Part shown: positions 8,054-17,434 of the stretch, piece after piece | Position numbering within the stretch: position 1 is the first letter of the stretch | Layout of the letters: every line of letters begins with the position of its first letter | NCBI GenBank assembly: GCA_024401355.1 | Contig: JAKSLF010000004.1 | Location: 62,001-126,000, forward strand | Direction of reading: 5' to 3' | Source: Bacteroidales bacterium | Lineage (GTDB): Bacteria; Bacteroidota; Bacteroidia; Bacteroidales; Marinilabiliaceae | Length of the DNA: 64,000 bases | Position numbers and translations under genes: made by a program | The notes under the pieces: generated by a model | The model's database searches: none | The model's input: the letters and a program-made list of their open reading frames with translations, nothing else | What the model was told of the DNA's origin: nothing

Positions 8054-10093
8054 ATGAAATATAGTTCATTCGCTTGCCGGACACTAAGCATCATTGCTGT
8101 CCTCCTCCTCATATTCACCTTCTCAGCTCCTGTCACATGTAACGCACAGAGTAAAAGCAAGGCCAAGTCAAGCAAAAGCTCACCCAAATACAGCTCGAAG
8201 TCAAAGAAGGCTATCGAATATTACGAAAAGGGTGTCCTCGAATACCAATACCAGCGTTTCCAAGCTGCAAAACTCAATTTCGACCAATCTCTCAAGGCCG
8301 ACCCAAATTTCATCGAAGCACATTTCATGCTCTCCGAAACCTATCGCGACATGGGCGACTACGAACATCAGGTTGAGTCTATAAGCAATGCTGTCGCCAT
8401 CGATTCAACAACATTCGTAACCGCATATTATCTTGCCGGCGAGGCTCTACTCAAACTCAACCGCTTCTCAGAGGCTACCCAATGGTTCGAGAAATACAAG
8501 CAGATGAATGCCGGAAAGAAGAACCAGCGAAATGTCGACCAACTCCTCGCCAAGGCAAAAGCCATACAATACCTCATGGAGCACCCTGTACCTTACAAAC
8601 CTCGACTCCTCTCCGAAAATATCGTGATGAAGTACGACCAATACTGGCCAAGTCTCACTCTCGACGAGGAACAGATTGTTTTCACAGCTCTCCTTCCTCG
8701 CGACACAGTCGCCTTCAACCGCAACAGGGCCGCTTTCATCAAACACCCCAAAAAATGCAACGAAGACCTCTACGTCTCACGCAAAATTGACGACAAATGG
8801 ACAAAACCCGAACCTATAACATCTATCAATACTCTCTACAACGAGGGTACACAGACCATTTCGGCCGACGGACAGTTCATGTTCTTTACCGCTTGTGGAC
8901 GCGAAGATTCTAAGGGTTCATGCGATATATATTTCTGCCGTAAGACTGCCAACGGATGGACTACACCACGTAATATCGACGCTCCTGTCAACACTCCTTA
9001 CTGGGAGTCACAACCTTGCTTCGCAGCCGATGGACAGACGCTCTATTTTGTAAGTAATCGTCCTGGCGGCAAAGGCGGTATCGACATCTACAAGTCTACT
9101 ATCTGCGGAACAATGTTCGATGGTACTCCTATATTTAGTGACCCCGTCAATCTTGGCGACTCTATCAACAGCCGAGGCAACGAGGCTTCACCTTTCATAC
9201 ACCCAGACAACAAGACTCTCTATTTTTCTTCCGATGGATGGCCCGGACTTGGTAAACTCGACATCTTCGTTGCACGACGCAATGCCGATGGTAAGTGGAC
9301 TTCACCTGTCAACATCGGCTACCCTATCAACACTCACCTCGACGATGATGGTCTAATCCTCAATGCCGCTGGCGACATGGCTTACCTCGCTACCGAATGC
9401 CTCCACCCCGACGGATTCAGGAAGAAGGACGTCTTCACATTCGAAATGCCTGTCGAATCACGCCCAGAACCTGTCTCATACATCAAGGGACATGTCTACG
9501 ACGCTGTTTCACACAAGCCACTCAAGGCACAGATGGAACTCATCAACCTCTCTTCCGGCGAAAAACAAACCGACGCCACTTCCGATGCTGCAACAGGCAT
9601 ATTCATCGTCAACCTCCCAACGGGCAACGACTACGGCCTCTTCGCTACATGTAAGGGCTATCTCTACAAGTCACAAAACTTTGCACTCAAGGAAGTGTCC
9701 GCATCGTCCGAACAGATTGTCCTCGATATTCCAATGTCCCGCATAGAGAAGGGACAATCGCTCATTCTCAAGAACATTTTCTTCGACTTCAATTCCACCG
9801 AACTGAAGGAGGAATCACAAGTCGAACTCAACCGCCTCGCGTCCCTCCTCAAGTCCAATCCTTCTATGAAGGTTGAGATTGGAGGACATACCGACAATGT
9901 AGGATCTGCCGATTTCAACAAGCGTCTATCTAACGATCGCGCCAAGGCTACTGTCGACTATCTCGTCAAGCATGGCATCACATCTTCACGCATCTCTTTC
10001 AAAGGTTACGGCATGACTATGCCTATCGCGACCAACGACACAGAGGAAGGCAGGGCACAAAACCGACGCATCGAGGCTAAGGTCATCGAATAA
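8054..10093 (+). CDS. PorE-like TPR / beta-propeller / OmpA-domain protein
   Basis: The 679-residue exported protein has a signal peptide (cleavage near CNAQ) and then a Ser/Lys-rich linker. TPR repeats follow at about 55-160, then a WD40-like PD40 propeller (about 195-460; repeats such as ISADGQFMFFTA and FAADGQTLYFVSNRPGG). Next come a carboxypeptidase-regulatory-like beta domain (YIKGHVYDAVSHKPL, about 475-560) and a C-terminal OmpA peptidoglycan-binding domain (FFDFNSTEL, GGHTDNVG, NKRLSNDRAK). This exact order is the one described for PorE of the Porphyromonas gingivalis T9SS. Here it would anchor an outer-membrane complex to peptidoglycan. Two T9SS-tailed cargo proteins lie within 20 kb. 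A close lipobox was not seen (PVTC is poor), and several paralogues of this architecture exist in Bacteroidota, so a dedicated T9SS role is inference. Confidence 0.75.
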   Translation: MKYSSFACRTLSIIAVLLLIFTFSAPVTCNAQSKSKAKSSKSSPKYSSKSKKAIEYYEKGVLEYQYQRFQAAKLNFDQSLKADPNFIEAHFMLSETYRDMGDYEHQVESISNAVAIDSTTFVTAYYLAGEALLKLNRFSEATQWFEKYKQMNAGKKNQRNVDQLLAKAKAIQYLMEHPVPYKPRLLSENIVMKYDQYWPSLTLDEEQIVFTALLPRDTVAFNRNRAAFIKHPKKCNEDLYVSRKIDDKWTKPEPITSINTLYNEGTQTISADGQFMFFTACGREDSKGSCDIYFCRKTANGWTTPRNIDAPVNTPYWESQPCFAADGQTLYFVSNRPGGKGGIDIYKSTICGTMFDGTPIFSDPVNLGDSINSRGNEASPFIHPDNKTLYFSSDGWPGLGKLDIFVARRNADGKWTSPVNIGYPINTHLDDDGLILNAAGDMAYLATECLHPDGFRKKDVFTFEMPVESRPEPVSYIKGHVYDAVSHKPLKAQMELINLSSGEKQTDATSDAATGIFIVNLPTGNDYGLFATCKGYLYKSQNFALKEVSASSEQIVLDIPMSRIEKGQSLILKNIFFDFNSTELKEESQVELNRLASLLKSNPSMKVEIGGHTDNVGSADFNKRLSNDRAKATVDYLVKHGITSSRISFKGYGMTMPIATNDTEEGRAQNRRIEAKVIE

Positions 10094-10134
10094 CTCGTTT
10101 TTTTCTAGCATTTTAATTCACTTATTGTCCTCTT

Positions 10135-10169
10135 TAATTGCAGTTTCCCAATTATTTTTGCTATATTTG
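10135..10169 (+). promoter_or_regulatory. Promoter of the TPR-barrel-regulator operon
   Basis: TAATTG (10135-10140) and TATATTTG (10162-10169) are separated by 21 bases. This fits the Bacteroidota TTTG...TAnnTTTG arrangement. The expected transcription start is near 10176, with a leader of about 38 bases. Confidence 0.7.
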
Positions 10170-10213
10170 CACGTCTATTAAGATTTGTTTTAGCAAGAAT
10201 ATAAGCACACCTG

Positions 10214-13200
10214 ATGAAAAGGACAATAATAGCTTTGGCTTTGGCTGCCATGACCTCAATGGCAGAGGCACAGCAGTCCCGTGTTCACGAGACAGCACAA
10301 GCCGAATTCGACGCTGCCATGCAGCTCTACGATGCCGAAATGTGGAACGGCTCACGCACGGCATTCTCTCAGTTTATCGAACACTGGAAAGGAGAGGAAA
10401 TCCTATCTGTCGATGCTCGCTACTACCACGCAGTATCTTCCAAGCGTCTAAACAACACCGACGCACCTTCACTCATGACCGCATTTATCCGCGAATGCAA
10501 GCAGAGCGTTCATCGTCATGACATGTACTACCATCTCGGCGACTATTACCTCGTCAACGGCAGCGAAAAGAAGGCCCTCGACTGGTTCCTCAAGGCTTCA
10601 GACCGCAAGGTAGATCCTTCGTTACGCAACGACCTCCTGTTCAAGACTGGCTACTGCTTCTTCTCTACAGGAAAGCACAATAAGGCACTCTCTTATTTCG
10701 ACCGCATCGAAGGAGCAACCGAATATGCTAGCGCTGTCAAATACTACCGCGCACATGTCGACTACGAAAACGGCAATCTCAACGAAGCGCTCAATGCTTT
10801 CATCGAACTCGAAAAGGATGCCGGATTCAGCAGTGTTGTACCTTACTACATCGCACACATATTCTACCTTCAGGGCCATTATGCCGAAGCTATCCGCTAC
10901 GCCGAACCTCTCGCACAGTCCGATTCTAAGAAGGCTGCAGAAATGGTACGCATTGTTGCCGACAGCGAATTCATGCTTGGCGAATGGTCTAAGGCTATAA
11001 CCAACTACGAGAAGCTCCAGAAACTCACTAAGGACATCAGCCGTGCCGACTACTACCATACCGGCATGACATACTATAACCTTAACCGCTTCACCGAGGC
11101 TGCAAAGTCACTCTCTCAGGTTACTGGTGAAAAGGATGAGATGTCACAGAATGCTTACTACCACCTCGCAGGATGTTATATCAAGGATGGTGACAAGCAA
11201 CGAGCACGTACCGCTTTCGAGGCCGCTTCCAAATACGATTTCGACAAGGCTATCAAGGAAGATGCACATTTCAACAAACTCAAACTTGCTTACGAATTGG
11301 GCTTCACTGGCTTCAACGATATTGTGAGCGATTTCCTCGATTTTATCAACACCTATCCAAAGAGCGACAAGGTCGACGAGGCTTACGACTACATAAGCAA
11401 GGCTCTCGTTACTACTAAGAACTACAAACAGGCACTCGCTACCATGGAGAAGATTCAGCACAAGAATCTCAAGGTATTTACCGCAATGCAGCGCCTATCG
11501 TTCTATCGAGGCCTTGAACTCTATACCGACCGTAAGTTCGACGAAGCTATGGAATTCTTCGACTACAGCCTCCAATATGGCGACTATGACAAGAAACTAA
11601 AGGCTCGTGCTTACTACTGGAAGGGTGAATGCATCTATCGCGCCGACAATTCTACCGACTCAAAGACGAACAAGTACGAGGCTGCCGAAGCTGAATACCA
11701 GAAGTTCATCAACGCTTTCGGTTCAACCGAACTCGACGAGTTCACTACAGCTCACTACAATGTGGCATATACCTATTTCAACCGTCGCAAATACAGCGAG
11801 GCACGCAAGTGGTTTGTTAAGTATGTCGGACTCTACAACACCGTCGACAAGCGTCTCATCTCTGACGCCTACAACCGACTTGGCGACTGTATGTATGTGC
11901 AGCGTGATTTCAAGCCTGCTATCGAATATTACGATTTGGCGATGAAGACTTCCGCTCAGGTTGGCGACTACTCTATGCTCCAAAAGGGCATTTGTCTCGG
12001 ACTTGCACACAACTATCGCGAAAAGATCACGCAACTCAAGAAGCTTATCGAAACCTATCCTAAGTCACAGTATTGCGCCAACGCCTACTACGAGATTGCA
12101 CGAGCACACGTCAGTCTTGAAGAAATTAAGGACGCAATTTACAACTATAAGGTTGTCAAGGAGAAGTTCCCGAAAGGATCTCTCGCTGCCAAGGCTATGG
12201 TTCAGCTCGGTCTGCTCTACTACAACAACTCTGAGTTCGACAATTCTATGGCTTTCTACAAGCGTGTTATCAACGAGTATCCATCTACACCAGAAGCTAA
12301 TGACGCTCTCGCAGGTCTGCGCAATGTCTATATTGAACAGGGTGACTTCGATGGTTATCTCGCATATACCAATACTCTCGGAAGTTTCGCCCGTCTCGAC
12401 ATGCACGAGCAAGATTCTCTCATGTTCACAAGTGCTGCACGACTCTACCTTAAGGGCGATTTCGAGAATGCAAAACCTGCTCTTCAGAAGTATGTCGACA
12501 AGTTTGGCGACGGACGTTTCGTAATGGGTGCTAAGTTCTACCTCGGCGAATGCTATTATATGGATGGTGATGCCGACAAGGCTCGCGAGGCTTACCAGTA
12601 TGTTGCCAACTATTCTCGCAACGTTTTCACCGAAGATGCTCTCCTCAAACTTGGAGAACTCTACTACAAACAGCCAGACTACAACAATGCACTCTCTACT
12701 TTCGTTCGCCTAGAACAGGAGGCCGAGGTTGAGACGAACAAGATTGAGGCTATAATCGGACAGATGCGATGCATGCAGAAGCTTGGTGACACACAATCTT
12801 GCGTAACAAGTGCCGACAAGGTCATCGAGATGCCACAAACTTCACCAGAGATTCTTCGTGAAGCTAAATACCTCAAGGCAAAGTCTCTCATCACTCTTCG
12901 CCGTGCAACTGAAGCTATTCCTACTCTCAAGGAACTTGCCGAGAACACCAAGAGTATCGAAGGAGCAGAAGCGAAATATCTTGTTGCGCAGACTTTCTAC
13001 GACCAAGGGAGTATCGACGCTGCAGAAAAAGAGGTTATGGACTACATCGAAAATGGTACACCTCACCAGTACTGGCTTGCACGCACTTTCGTGCTGCTTG
13101 CTGATATCTACCACGACAAGGACGATGATTTCTCTGCTCGCCAGTATCTCGAAAGCCTCAAGGAAAGCTACAACGAGAATGACGACATCAACGAGATGAT

Positions 13201-13252
13201 TGCTCAACGTCTCGGAGCTTGGAAAATAAATAGTTCCACTTTGCCTGAATAG
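10214..13252 (+). CDS. Large periplasmic tetratricopeptide-repeat protein
   Basis: The 1012 residues begin with a short signal peptide (IIALALAAMTSMAEAQ) and then consist almost wholly of TPR and Sel1-like helical repeats. Examples are AFSQFIEHWKGEEILSVDA, ALSYFDRIEGATEYASAV, FNRRKYSEARKWFVKYVGL and YNNSEFDNSMAFYKRVINEY. There is no lipobox and no enzymatic domain. Such proteins act as scaffolds, probably on the periplasmic side of an envelope complex. The downstream neighbour, 20 bases away, is a predicted outer-membrane barrel, and a response regulator gene follows, so the three are probably made together. The specific partner is unknown. Resemblance to PorW/SprE-type TPR scaffolds is only general. 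Confidence 0.8.
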   Translation: MKRTIIALALAAMTSMAEAQQSRVHETAQAEFDAAMQLYDAEMWNGSRTAFSQFIEHWKGEEILSVDARYYHAVSSKRLNNTDAPSLMTAFIRECKQSVHRHDMYYHLGDYYLVNGSEKKALDWFLKASDRKVDPSLRNDLLFKTGYCFFSTGKHNKALSYFDRIEGATEYASAVKYYRAHVDYENGNLNEALNAFIELEKDAGFSSVVPYYIAHIFYLQGHYAEAIRYAEPLAQSDSKKAAEMVRIVADSEFMLGEWSKAITNYEKLQKLTKDISRADYYHTGMTYYNLNRFTEAAKSLSQVTGEKDEMSQNAYYHLAGCYIKDGDKQRARTAFEAASKYDFDKAIKEDAHFNKLKLAYELGFTGFNDIVSDFLDFINTYPKSDKVDEAYDYISKALVTTKNYKQALATMEKIQHKNLKVFTAMQRLSFYRGLELYTDRKFDEAMEFFDYSLQYGDYDKKLKARAYYWKGECIYRADNSTDSKTNKYEAAEAEYQKFINAFGSTELDEFTTAHYNVAYTYFNRRKYSEARKWFVKYVGLYNTVDKRLISDAYNRLGDCMYVQRDFKPAIEYYDLAMKTSAQVGDYSMLQKGICLGLAHNYREKITQLKKLIETYPKSQYCANAYYEIARAHVSLEEIKDAIYNYKVVKEKFPKGSLAAKAMVQLGLLYYNNSEFDNSMAFYKRVINEYPSTPEANDALAGLRNVYIEQGDFDGYLAYTNTLGSFARLDMHEQDSLMFTSAARLYLKGDFENAKPALQKYVDKFGDGRFVMGAKFYLGECYYMDGDADKAREAYQYVANYSRNVFTEDALLKLGELYYKQPDYNNALSTFVRLEQEAEVETNKIEAIIGQMRCMQKLGDTQSCVTSADKVIEMPQTSPEILREAKYLKAKSLITLRRATEAIPTLKELAENTKSIEGAEAKYLVAQTFYDQGSIDAAEKEVMDYIENGTPHQYWLARTFVLLADIYHDKDDDFSARQYLESLKESYNENDDINEMIAQRLGAWKINSSTLPE

Positions 13253-13272
13253 TTTTTGGAGGATTACAGAAA

Positions 13273-15126
13273 ATGAAAAACACTTTATATATAATCGCAG
13301 CAGTTGCATTGCCTATCATGGCCAACGCACAGCAGGATACACTTCGCAATACTATCAATCGCGATGTCGAGGTTGTTAACAACTACCTGCCAACCATATC
13401 CAACCCATTCAAGTTGCAGGTCGACCCGGCTATTGATGACACCATGTCATACAAGGCTACTTTCAAATACGAGACTCTCAACAAGGTACAGACTGTCAAG
13501 ACTAATCCTGATAGCCTTTCGGCAGCTTCAATGCATTTCAAACCAGAAGAGATGCCATACCATGCATGGGTCAAGGGCGGCGTTGGCAACTACGGCAATT
13601 TCATCGCCCAGCTTGTATATAATATAGGTGCACCAAACGACAAGTACCATCTCGACCTTAACCTTGGCAACAAGTCAATGCTCGGCAAGATAAAACTCAA
13701 GGAGAACGATGAGAAGGTCAAGGCACCAACTACCAATTCTTGGGTAAGAGCCGACTTCGCCACTTTCTTCGCCAAGAAGAATGCTCTCGATGTCAATCTG
13801 AAGTTCCGCAACTACACATACCGCTATTACGGATATCAGACTATCAACGATACTGCACTATACAATGTCAACTATCTGCTGGATGGTACGACAAAGAACG
13901 AATATGTCAAGGGAAATCTTCTCAAGACAAATGACAATCAAAGACAGACCACTTTCGACGGCCGTATTGGTTTCGGCAACCGCCTTGTCGACCCACGAGA
14001 CAAGTTCACATACAATGTAGCTCTCGGATTGGGAATCTTCAACAACAAGACAGGAGTACGTCAGACAGACATCCTCGGCAATGTTAATTTCCGCATTCCA
14101 TTCAAGACTCACTACTTTATTGACGGTATCGTTGATGTCAATAGTAATATTATCAATGTTGTTCCCGACGACGACTACGACCAATACATCTACAACTTCA
14201 GAGACCGCAAGCATACAGACATACAGCTCCGTCCTCATTTTGGTATCGACTACGACTTCTTCCAGCTTCGTGCCGGAGTCAATTTTATTCTCGAATTTGG
14301 AGACGACGAGGACGCTCCTTACATGCAGCCGGATATCTTTGCCGATTTCAATGTCTCAGATGGTGCTGTAACTCTATACCTCGGTCTCACAGGCAACTAC
14401 AAGGCTAATACATTCCGTCAGCTCGCTGAAGAGAATCCTTGGATTGCATCCGATGCCTCCAATTACGTATGGGTACGCGAGAATAATTCCTATGTCGAGA
14501 AGGAGATGCAAACTACACAGAATCCTATCCGCATGACAGCAGGAATACGAGCTAAGATAGGACGTGTTGTCGCATTCAACATCTGCGCTGACTACGCTTC
14601 ATTTGATGATGAACTTTTCTTTATCAACAAGGGATACTATTCTGAGAACCAGGAACTTTCATCTAAAGCCCCAGAATATTCCGACTACTCCAACATGTTT
14701 GGCGTCATATCCGAAAACGGTAAGGTTGGCAAACTTAGCTGCGAGCTCAACATTACTCCTGCTTCAAAAAGCGAAATACTCCTCAAGGGCTCTTATTATA
14801 AATGGAAACTCGACTACCTCGAGGAACCATGGTATAAGCCTAAATACGAAATGGGAGTCGATCTTCGCCTCTACCCAATAGAAAAACTCCTCCTTACTGC
14901 TGGAGTCAACTGCAAGGGCAAACGTTACGGCTATAACCACCATACACGTGCAAAAGAAGAACTTGACATGCTACTCGACATAAACCTCGGCGCCGAATAT
15001 CGCATCAACAGCCGACTGACCGCCTTCCTCAACGTCAACAACGTTGCAGCACAAGACTATCAGCGTTGGATTGGATATTCATCCGAGCGACTCAACTGTC
15101 TCGGTGGTGTAACGTTCAAGTTCTAG
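13273..15126 (+). CDS. Outer-membrane beta-barrel protein, TonB-receptor-like without plug
   Basis: The 617-residue product has a signal peptide ending NAQ, then alternating polar/hydrophobic strands rich in aromatic residues. Typical strands are VKGGVGNYGNFIAQLVYNIG, NVALGLGIFNN and LTAFLNVNNVA. The C-terminus is GGVTFKF; a terminal Phe is the usual BAM recognition signal. No plug domain and no TonB box are evident. The start ATG at 13273 is preceded by GGAGG (13258-13262), one of the few good Shine-Dalgarno sites in the window. It sits in the TPR operon and probably forms a membrane complex with the TPR protein. The substrate is unknown. Confidence 0.75.
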   Translation: MKNTLYIIAAVALPIMANAQQDTLRNTINRDVEVVNNYLPTISNPFKLQVDPAIDDTMSYKATFKYETLNKVQTVKTNPDSLSAASMHFKPEEMPYHAWVKGGVGNYGNFIAQLVYNIGAPNDKYHLDLNLGNKSMLGKIKLKENDEKVKAPTTNSWVRADFATFFAKKNALDVNLKFRNYTYRYYGYQTINDTALYNVNYLLDGTTKNEYVKGNLLKTNDNQRQTTFDGRIGFGNRLVDPRDKFTYNVALGLGIFNNKTGVRQTDILGNVNFRIPFKTHYFIDGIVDVNSNIINVVPDDDYDQYIYNFRDRKHTDIQLRPHFGIDYDFFQLRAGVNFILEFGDDEDAPYMQPDIFADFNVSDGAVTLYLGLTGNYKANTFRQLAEENPWIASDASNYVWVRENNSYVEKEMQTTQNPIRMTAGIRAKIGRVVAFNICADYASFDDELFFINKGYYSENQELSSKAPEYSDYSNMFGVISENGKVGKLSCELNITPASKSEILLKGSYYKWKLDYLEEPWYKPKYEMGVDLRLYPIEKLLLTAGVNCKGKRYGYNHHTRAKEELDMLLDINLGAEYRINSRLTAFLNVNNVAAQDYQRWIGYSSERLNCLGGVTFKF

Positions 15127-15158
15127 AACAAAACACTCAACACACACTTAAACACTTA

Positions 15159-15800
15159 ATGCACACTTTTATTATTGCCGACAACCAGGACATTACCCGT
15201 GCCGGCCTTAGACACCTCATCGGAAGCGCTTTTGCAAACAGCGCTATCATTGAGGTTGGAAACAAGAAGGAACTGACTGCACAACTCCTTGAAAACGGTG
15301 AAGTAATAGTCATTCTCGACTATACCAACACCGATTTCAACTCTACCGACGAGATACTCAACTTGTCACGCAGATTTGGAGACGCAAAGTGGATTCTCTT
15401 CTCTTACGAACTTTCCGAACCGACAATCAAGGAACTCAGTCTCTACGACTGCTTCTCCATGATTCTCAAAGAAAATAATTCGAGCGAGATAATCTCCTCC
15501 ATTCAGTATGCCACAAGAGGCGAACGCTACCTGTGTCACCAGATTTCCAATATGCTCATCAAAGGCGCACAGAAACAGGACACAATACAGCAATTAACCC
15601 AAACCGAAAGCGAAATACTGAAGCTTATCGCTCACGGTAAGACTGTCAAGGAAATTGCCGCAATGCGCAACTCTAGTTTCCACACTATTGTTACACATAA
15701 AAAGAATATTTTCCGCAAACTGGAAGTCAACACCGTCTATGAGGCTACCAAATATGCCCTCAAGGCCGGTCTTGTCGAAATTGTAGAATACTACATTTAG
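15159..15800 (+). CDS. LuxR/NarL-type response regulator
   Basis: The 213-residue product starts at MHTFIIADNQDITRAG. An upstream ATG at 15066 lies inside the preceding barrel gene in another frame and is rejected. The receiver domain has the acidic pair in ADNQD, the probable phosphoacceptor Asp54 in VILDYTNTDF, Ser in place of the usual Thr (LFSYE) and the Lys in MILKENN. The C-terminal LuxR helix-turn-helix (about 150-213) contains LTQTESEILKLIAHGKTVK and then HTIVTHKKNIFRKL. It follows the barrel gene by 32 bases in the same operon, so it may regulate this envelope system. No histidine kinase is adjacent. Confidence 0.88.
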   Translation: MHTFIIADNQDITRAGLRHLIGSAFANSAIIEVGNKKELTAQLLENGEVIVILDYTNTDFNSTDEILNLSRRFGDAKWILFSYELSEPTIKELSLYDCFSMILKENNSSEIISSIQYATRGERYLCHQISNMLIKGAQKQDTIQQLTQTESEILKLIAHGKTVKEIAAMRNSSFHTIVTHKKNIFRKLEVNTVYEATKYALKAGLVEIVEYYI

Positions 15801-15853
15801 TGGGTTTTATTCTTTTTTTTGCAAGAAAAATAATCAATTTAATAAAATTTCAC

Positions 15854-15908
15854 TATATTCGCAACGTAGTTTTACTACCAGACGACAACTATTTTATTTG
15901 CTTGTCGT
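15854..15908 (+). promoter_or_regulatory. Probable promoter and inverted repeat ahead of the GH16-like gene
   Basis: TATATTCG at 15854-15861 matches TAnnTTTG with one mismatch. Downstream, within the predicted leader, a perfect inverted repeat ACGACAA (15882-15888) / TTGTCGT (15902-15908) with a 13-base loop could be an operator or an RNA hairpin. The gene starts at 15948. Confidence 0.4.
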
Positions 15909-15947
15909 ATTGATATTATATATCACGAATAACAACGAATTTATTAT

Positions 15948-17363
15948 ATGGGATTCTTCAGTTTTCTATTTGGTGGCAAATACCCATCAACTAAAAAGTA
16001 CGAGGCACAACTCGAAAAAGAGGCTATTGACTTCGAGCGTTTCAAACAGATAGCCAGCTCAGCGAACTACGCTAAATATCTCGAACTTCAGACAGTTGTC
16101 AACTCTGCCGAATTCAAGCAGAAAGTCAACAAACTCAAAACTGAAAAGTTCAAAGATACTGAAGCATACCGCAAGGAGCAGGAGTGCAAACAGCTGAAGA
16201 ACTCTTCTGACATCAAGCAGTATCTCAAATTTAAGTCTAAGCAACTCGACCAGCGCCTATCTATGGCTAAGCAGTCTTCAGAGTACAACCGCTTCACCGA
16301 ACTCAAGCAAATTGTTTCTACTCCTGAGTTCCGTGCTGCACAGGCAAGCAAGGATTTCAAGAGCACAGCTGAATACCAAACCCTCAAAGAGTTCGAAAGA
16401 CTCAGCAAGTCAAGTGCAGTCAAGTTCATCAGCAAGACTGAGGCTTCTGACGCTTACAAGAATTTCACTCGTGTAGAAGGAAGCGACCGTCTCAAGAAGT
16501 ACGAACAGCTCGAGGAATATATCAACTCATCAGAGTTCAAGAGCTTCAAGGCCGAAATGGAAGATTCAAAGCGTTTCAACAAGAGCGCTGAAGCACAGAC
16601 TATAAAAGAGTTTGAATCACTTACCAAGAATAGCGACATTGTTTGGTACGAGAAGGCACTCAAGACAAACACCTTCGGTGAAATGTCTAAGCGCAAGCTC
16701 GTATTCAGCGACGACTTCAATGGTTTTGACAAGCAGAAGTGGAGCCTCGGCTATTTCTGGGGCAAGACTCTTGCCAATACAAACTATTCTCTCATGAATG
16801 AACGTCAGACTTTCACAGAGAAGAATATTCACGCAAGTGCTTCAGAACTCACAATCTCTACCCGCAAGGAAAGCGCCAAGGGTAAGGTTTGGAATCCAGC
16901 TATTGGTTTTGTAGATGGAAACTTCGACTATACTTCTGCACTCATCAACAATGGTGCATCATTCCGCCAGAAGTACGGACGTTTCGACTTCAAGGTAAAA
17001 ATGAGCCTCAGCACTCCTGTTGTCCACAACATCTGGATGATTGGTGAGAAGCAGGTTCCAATGATTAATATCGTTAACTTTGGTGGCGACAAGAAGAACC
17101 TTCGTGTTGGTACAGTAAGCGAAAATGGCTCTAAGACAGTTACTGTCGATGGAGCTAACTTCAACGAATACTACATCATCAGCCTCATCTGGACTGCAGA
17201 CAAACTTACTTGGCTCATCAATGGTGTTGAGGTACACACCCAGAAGAACAACGTTCCACAGGAGCCTATGTTCATCAACATCAGCAGCAACATTTCCGCC
17301 AAGGGCGATGTAGCTAATGCTGAAATGACAATCGACTGGGTTAAGGTTTACTCTCTCGAATAA
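15948..17363 (+). CDS. Coiled-coil repeat protein with a catalytically degenerate GH16-like domain
   Basis: The 471 residues have no signal peptide: the protein begins MGFFSFLFGGKYPSTKKYEA, so it is probably cytoplasmic. Residues about 20-240 are charged helical repeats of roughly 60 residues. Three copies are visible, each with EF about ten residues after YLELQ/FTELK/YEQLE, then KFKDTEAY or DFKSTAEY, then a LKNSSDIK or LSKSSAVK stretch. Residues about 250-471 form a jelly-roll resembling GH16/laminarinase proteins (LVFSDDFNGFDKQKW, RQKYGRFDFKVKMS, HNIWMIGE, MTIDWVKVYSLE). Where GH16 enzymes carry ExDxxE, this protein reads MINIVN (372-377), so nucleophile, helper Asp and acid/base are all replaced. 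It is therefore probably a binding or structural domain. Codon use is strongly biased to C-ending codons, suggesting good expression. Confidence 0.7.
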   Translation: MGFFSFLFGGKYPSTKKYEAQLEKEAIDFERFKQIASSANYAKYLELQTVVNSAEFKQKVNKLKTEKFKDTEAYRKEQECKQLKNSSDIKQYLKFKSKQLDQRLSMAKQSSEYNRFTELKQIVSTPEFRAAQASKDFKSTAEYQTLKEFERLSKSSAVKFISKTEASDAYKNFTRVEGSDRLKKYEQLEEYINSSEFKSFKAEMEDSKRFNKSAEAQTIKEFESLTKNSDIVWYEKALKTNTFGEMSKRKLVFSDDFNGFDKQKWSLGYFWGKTLANTNYSLMNERQTFTEKNIHASASELTISTRKESAKGKVWNPAIGFVDGNFDYTSALINNGASFRQKYGRFDFKVKMSLSTPVVHNIWMIGEKQVPMINIVNFGGDKKNLRVGTVSENGSKTVTVDGANFNEYYIISLIWTADKLTWLINGVEVHTQKNNVPQEPMFINISSNISAKGDVANAEMTIDWVKVYSLE

Positions 17364-17393
17364 AATTTTTGATTCTAATATCATTTAATATGG

Positions 17394-17422
17394 GGCTGTA
17401 CAAGTTAGTACAGCCTCTTTTA
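17394..17422 (+). terminator. Intrinsic terminator just ahead of the S9 peptidase gene
   Basis: GGCTGTAC (17394-17401) pairs perfectly with GTACAGCC (17408-17415) around AAGTTA, and TCTTTTATCT follows. It ends transcription of the GH16-like gene. It also lies only 20 bases upstream of the next start codon. Confidence 0.8.
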
Positions 17423-17434
17423 TCTATAATAACC

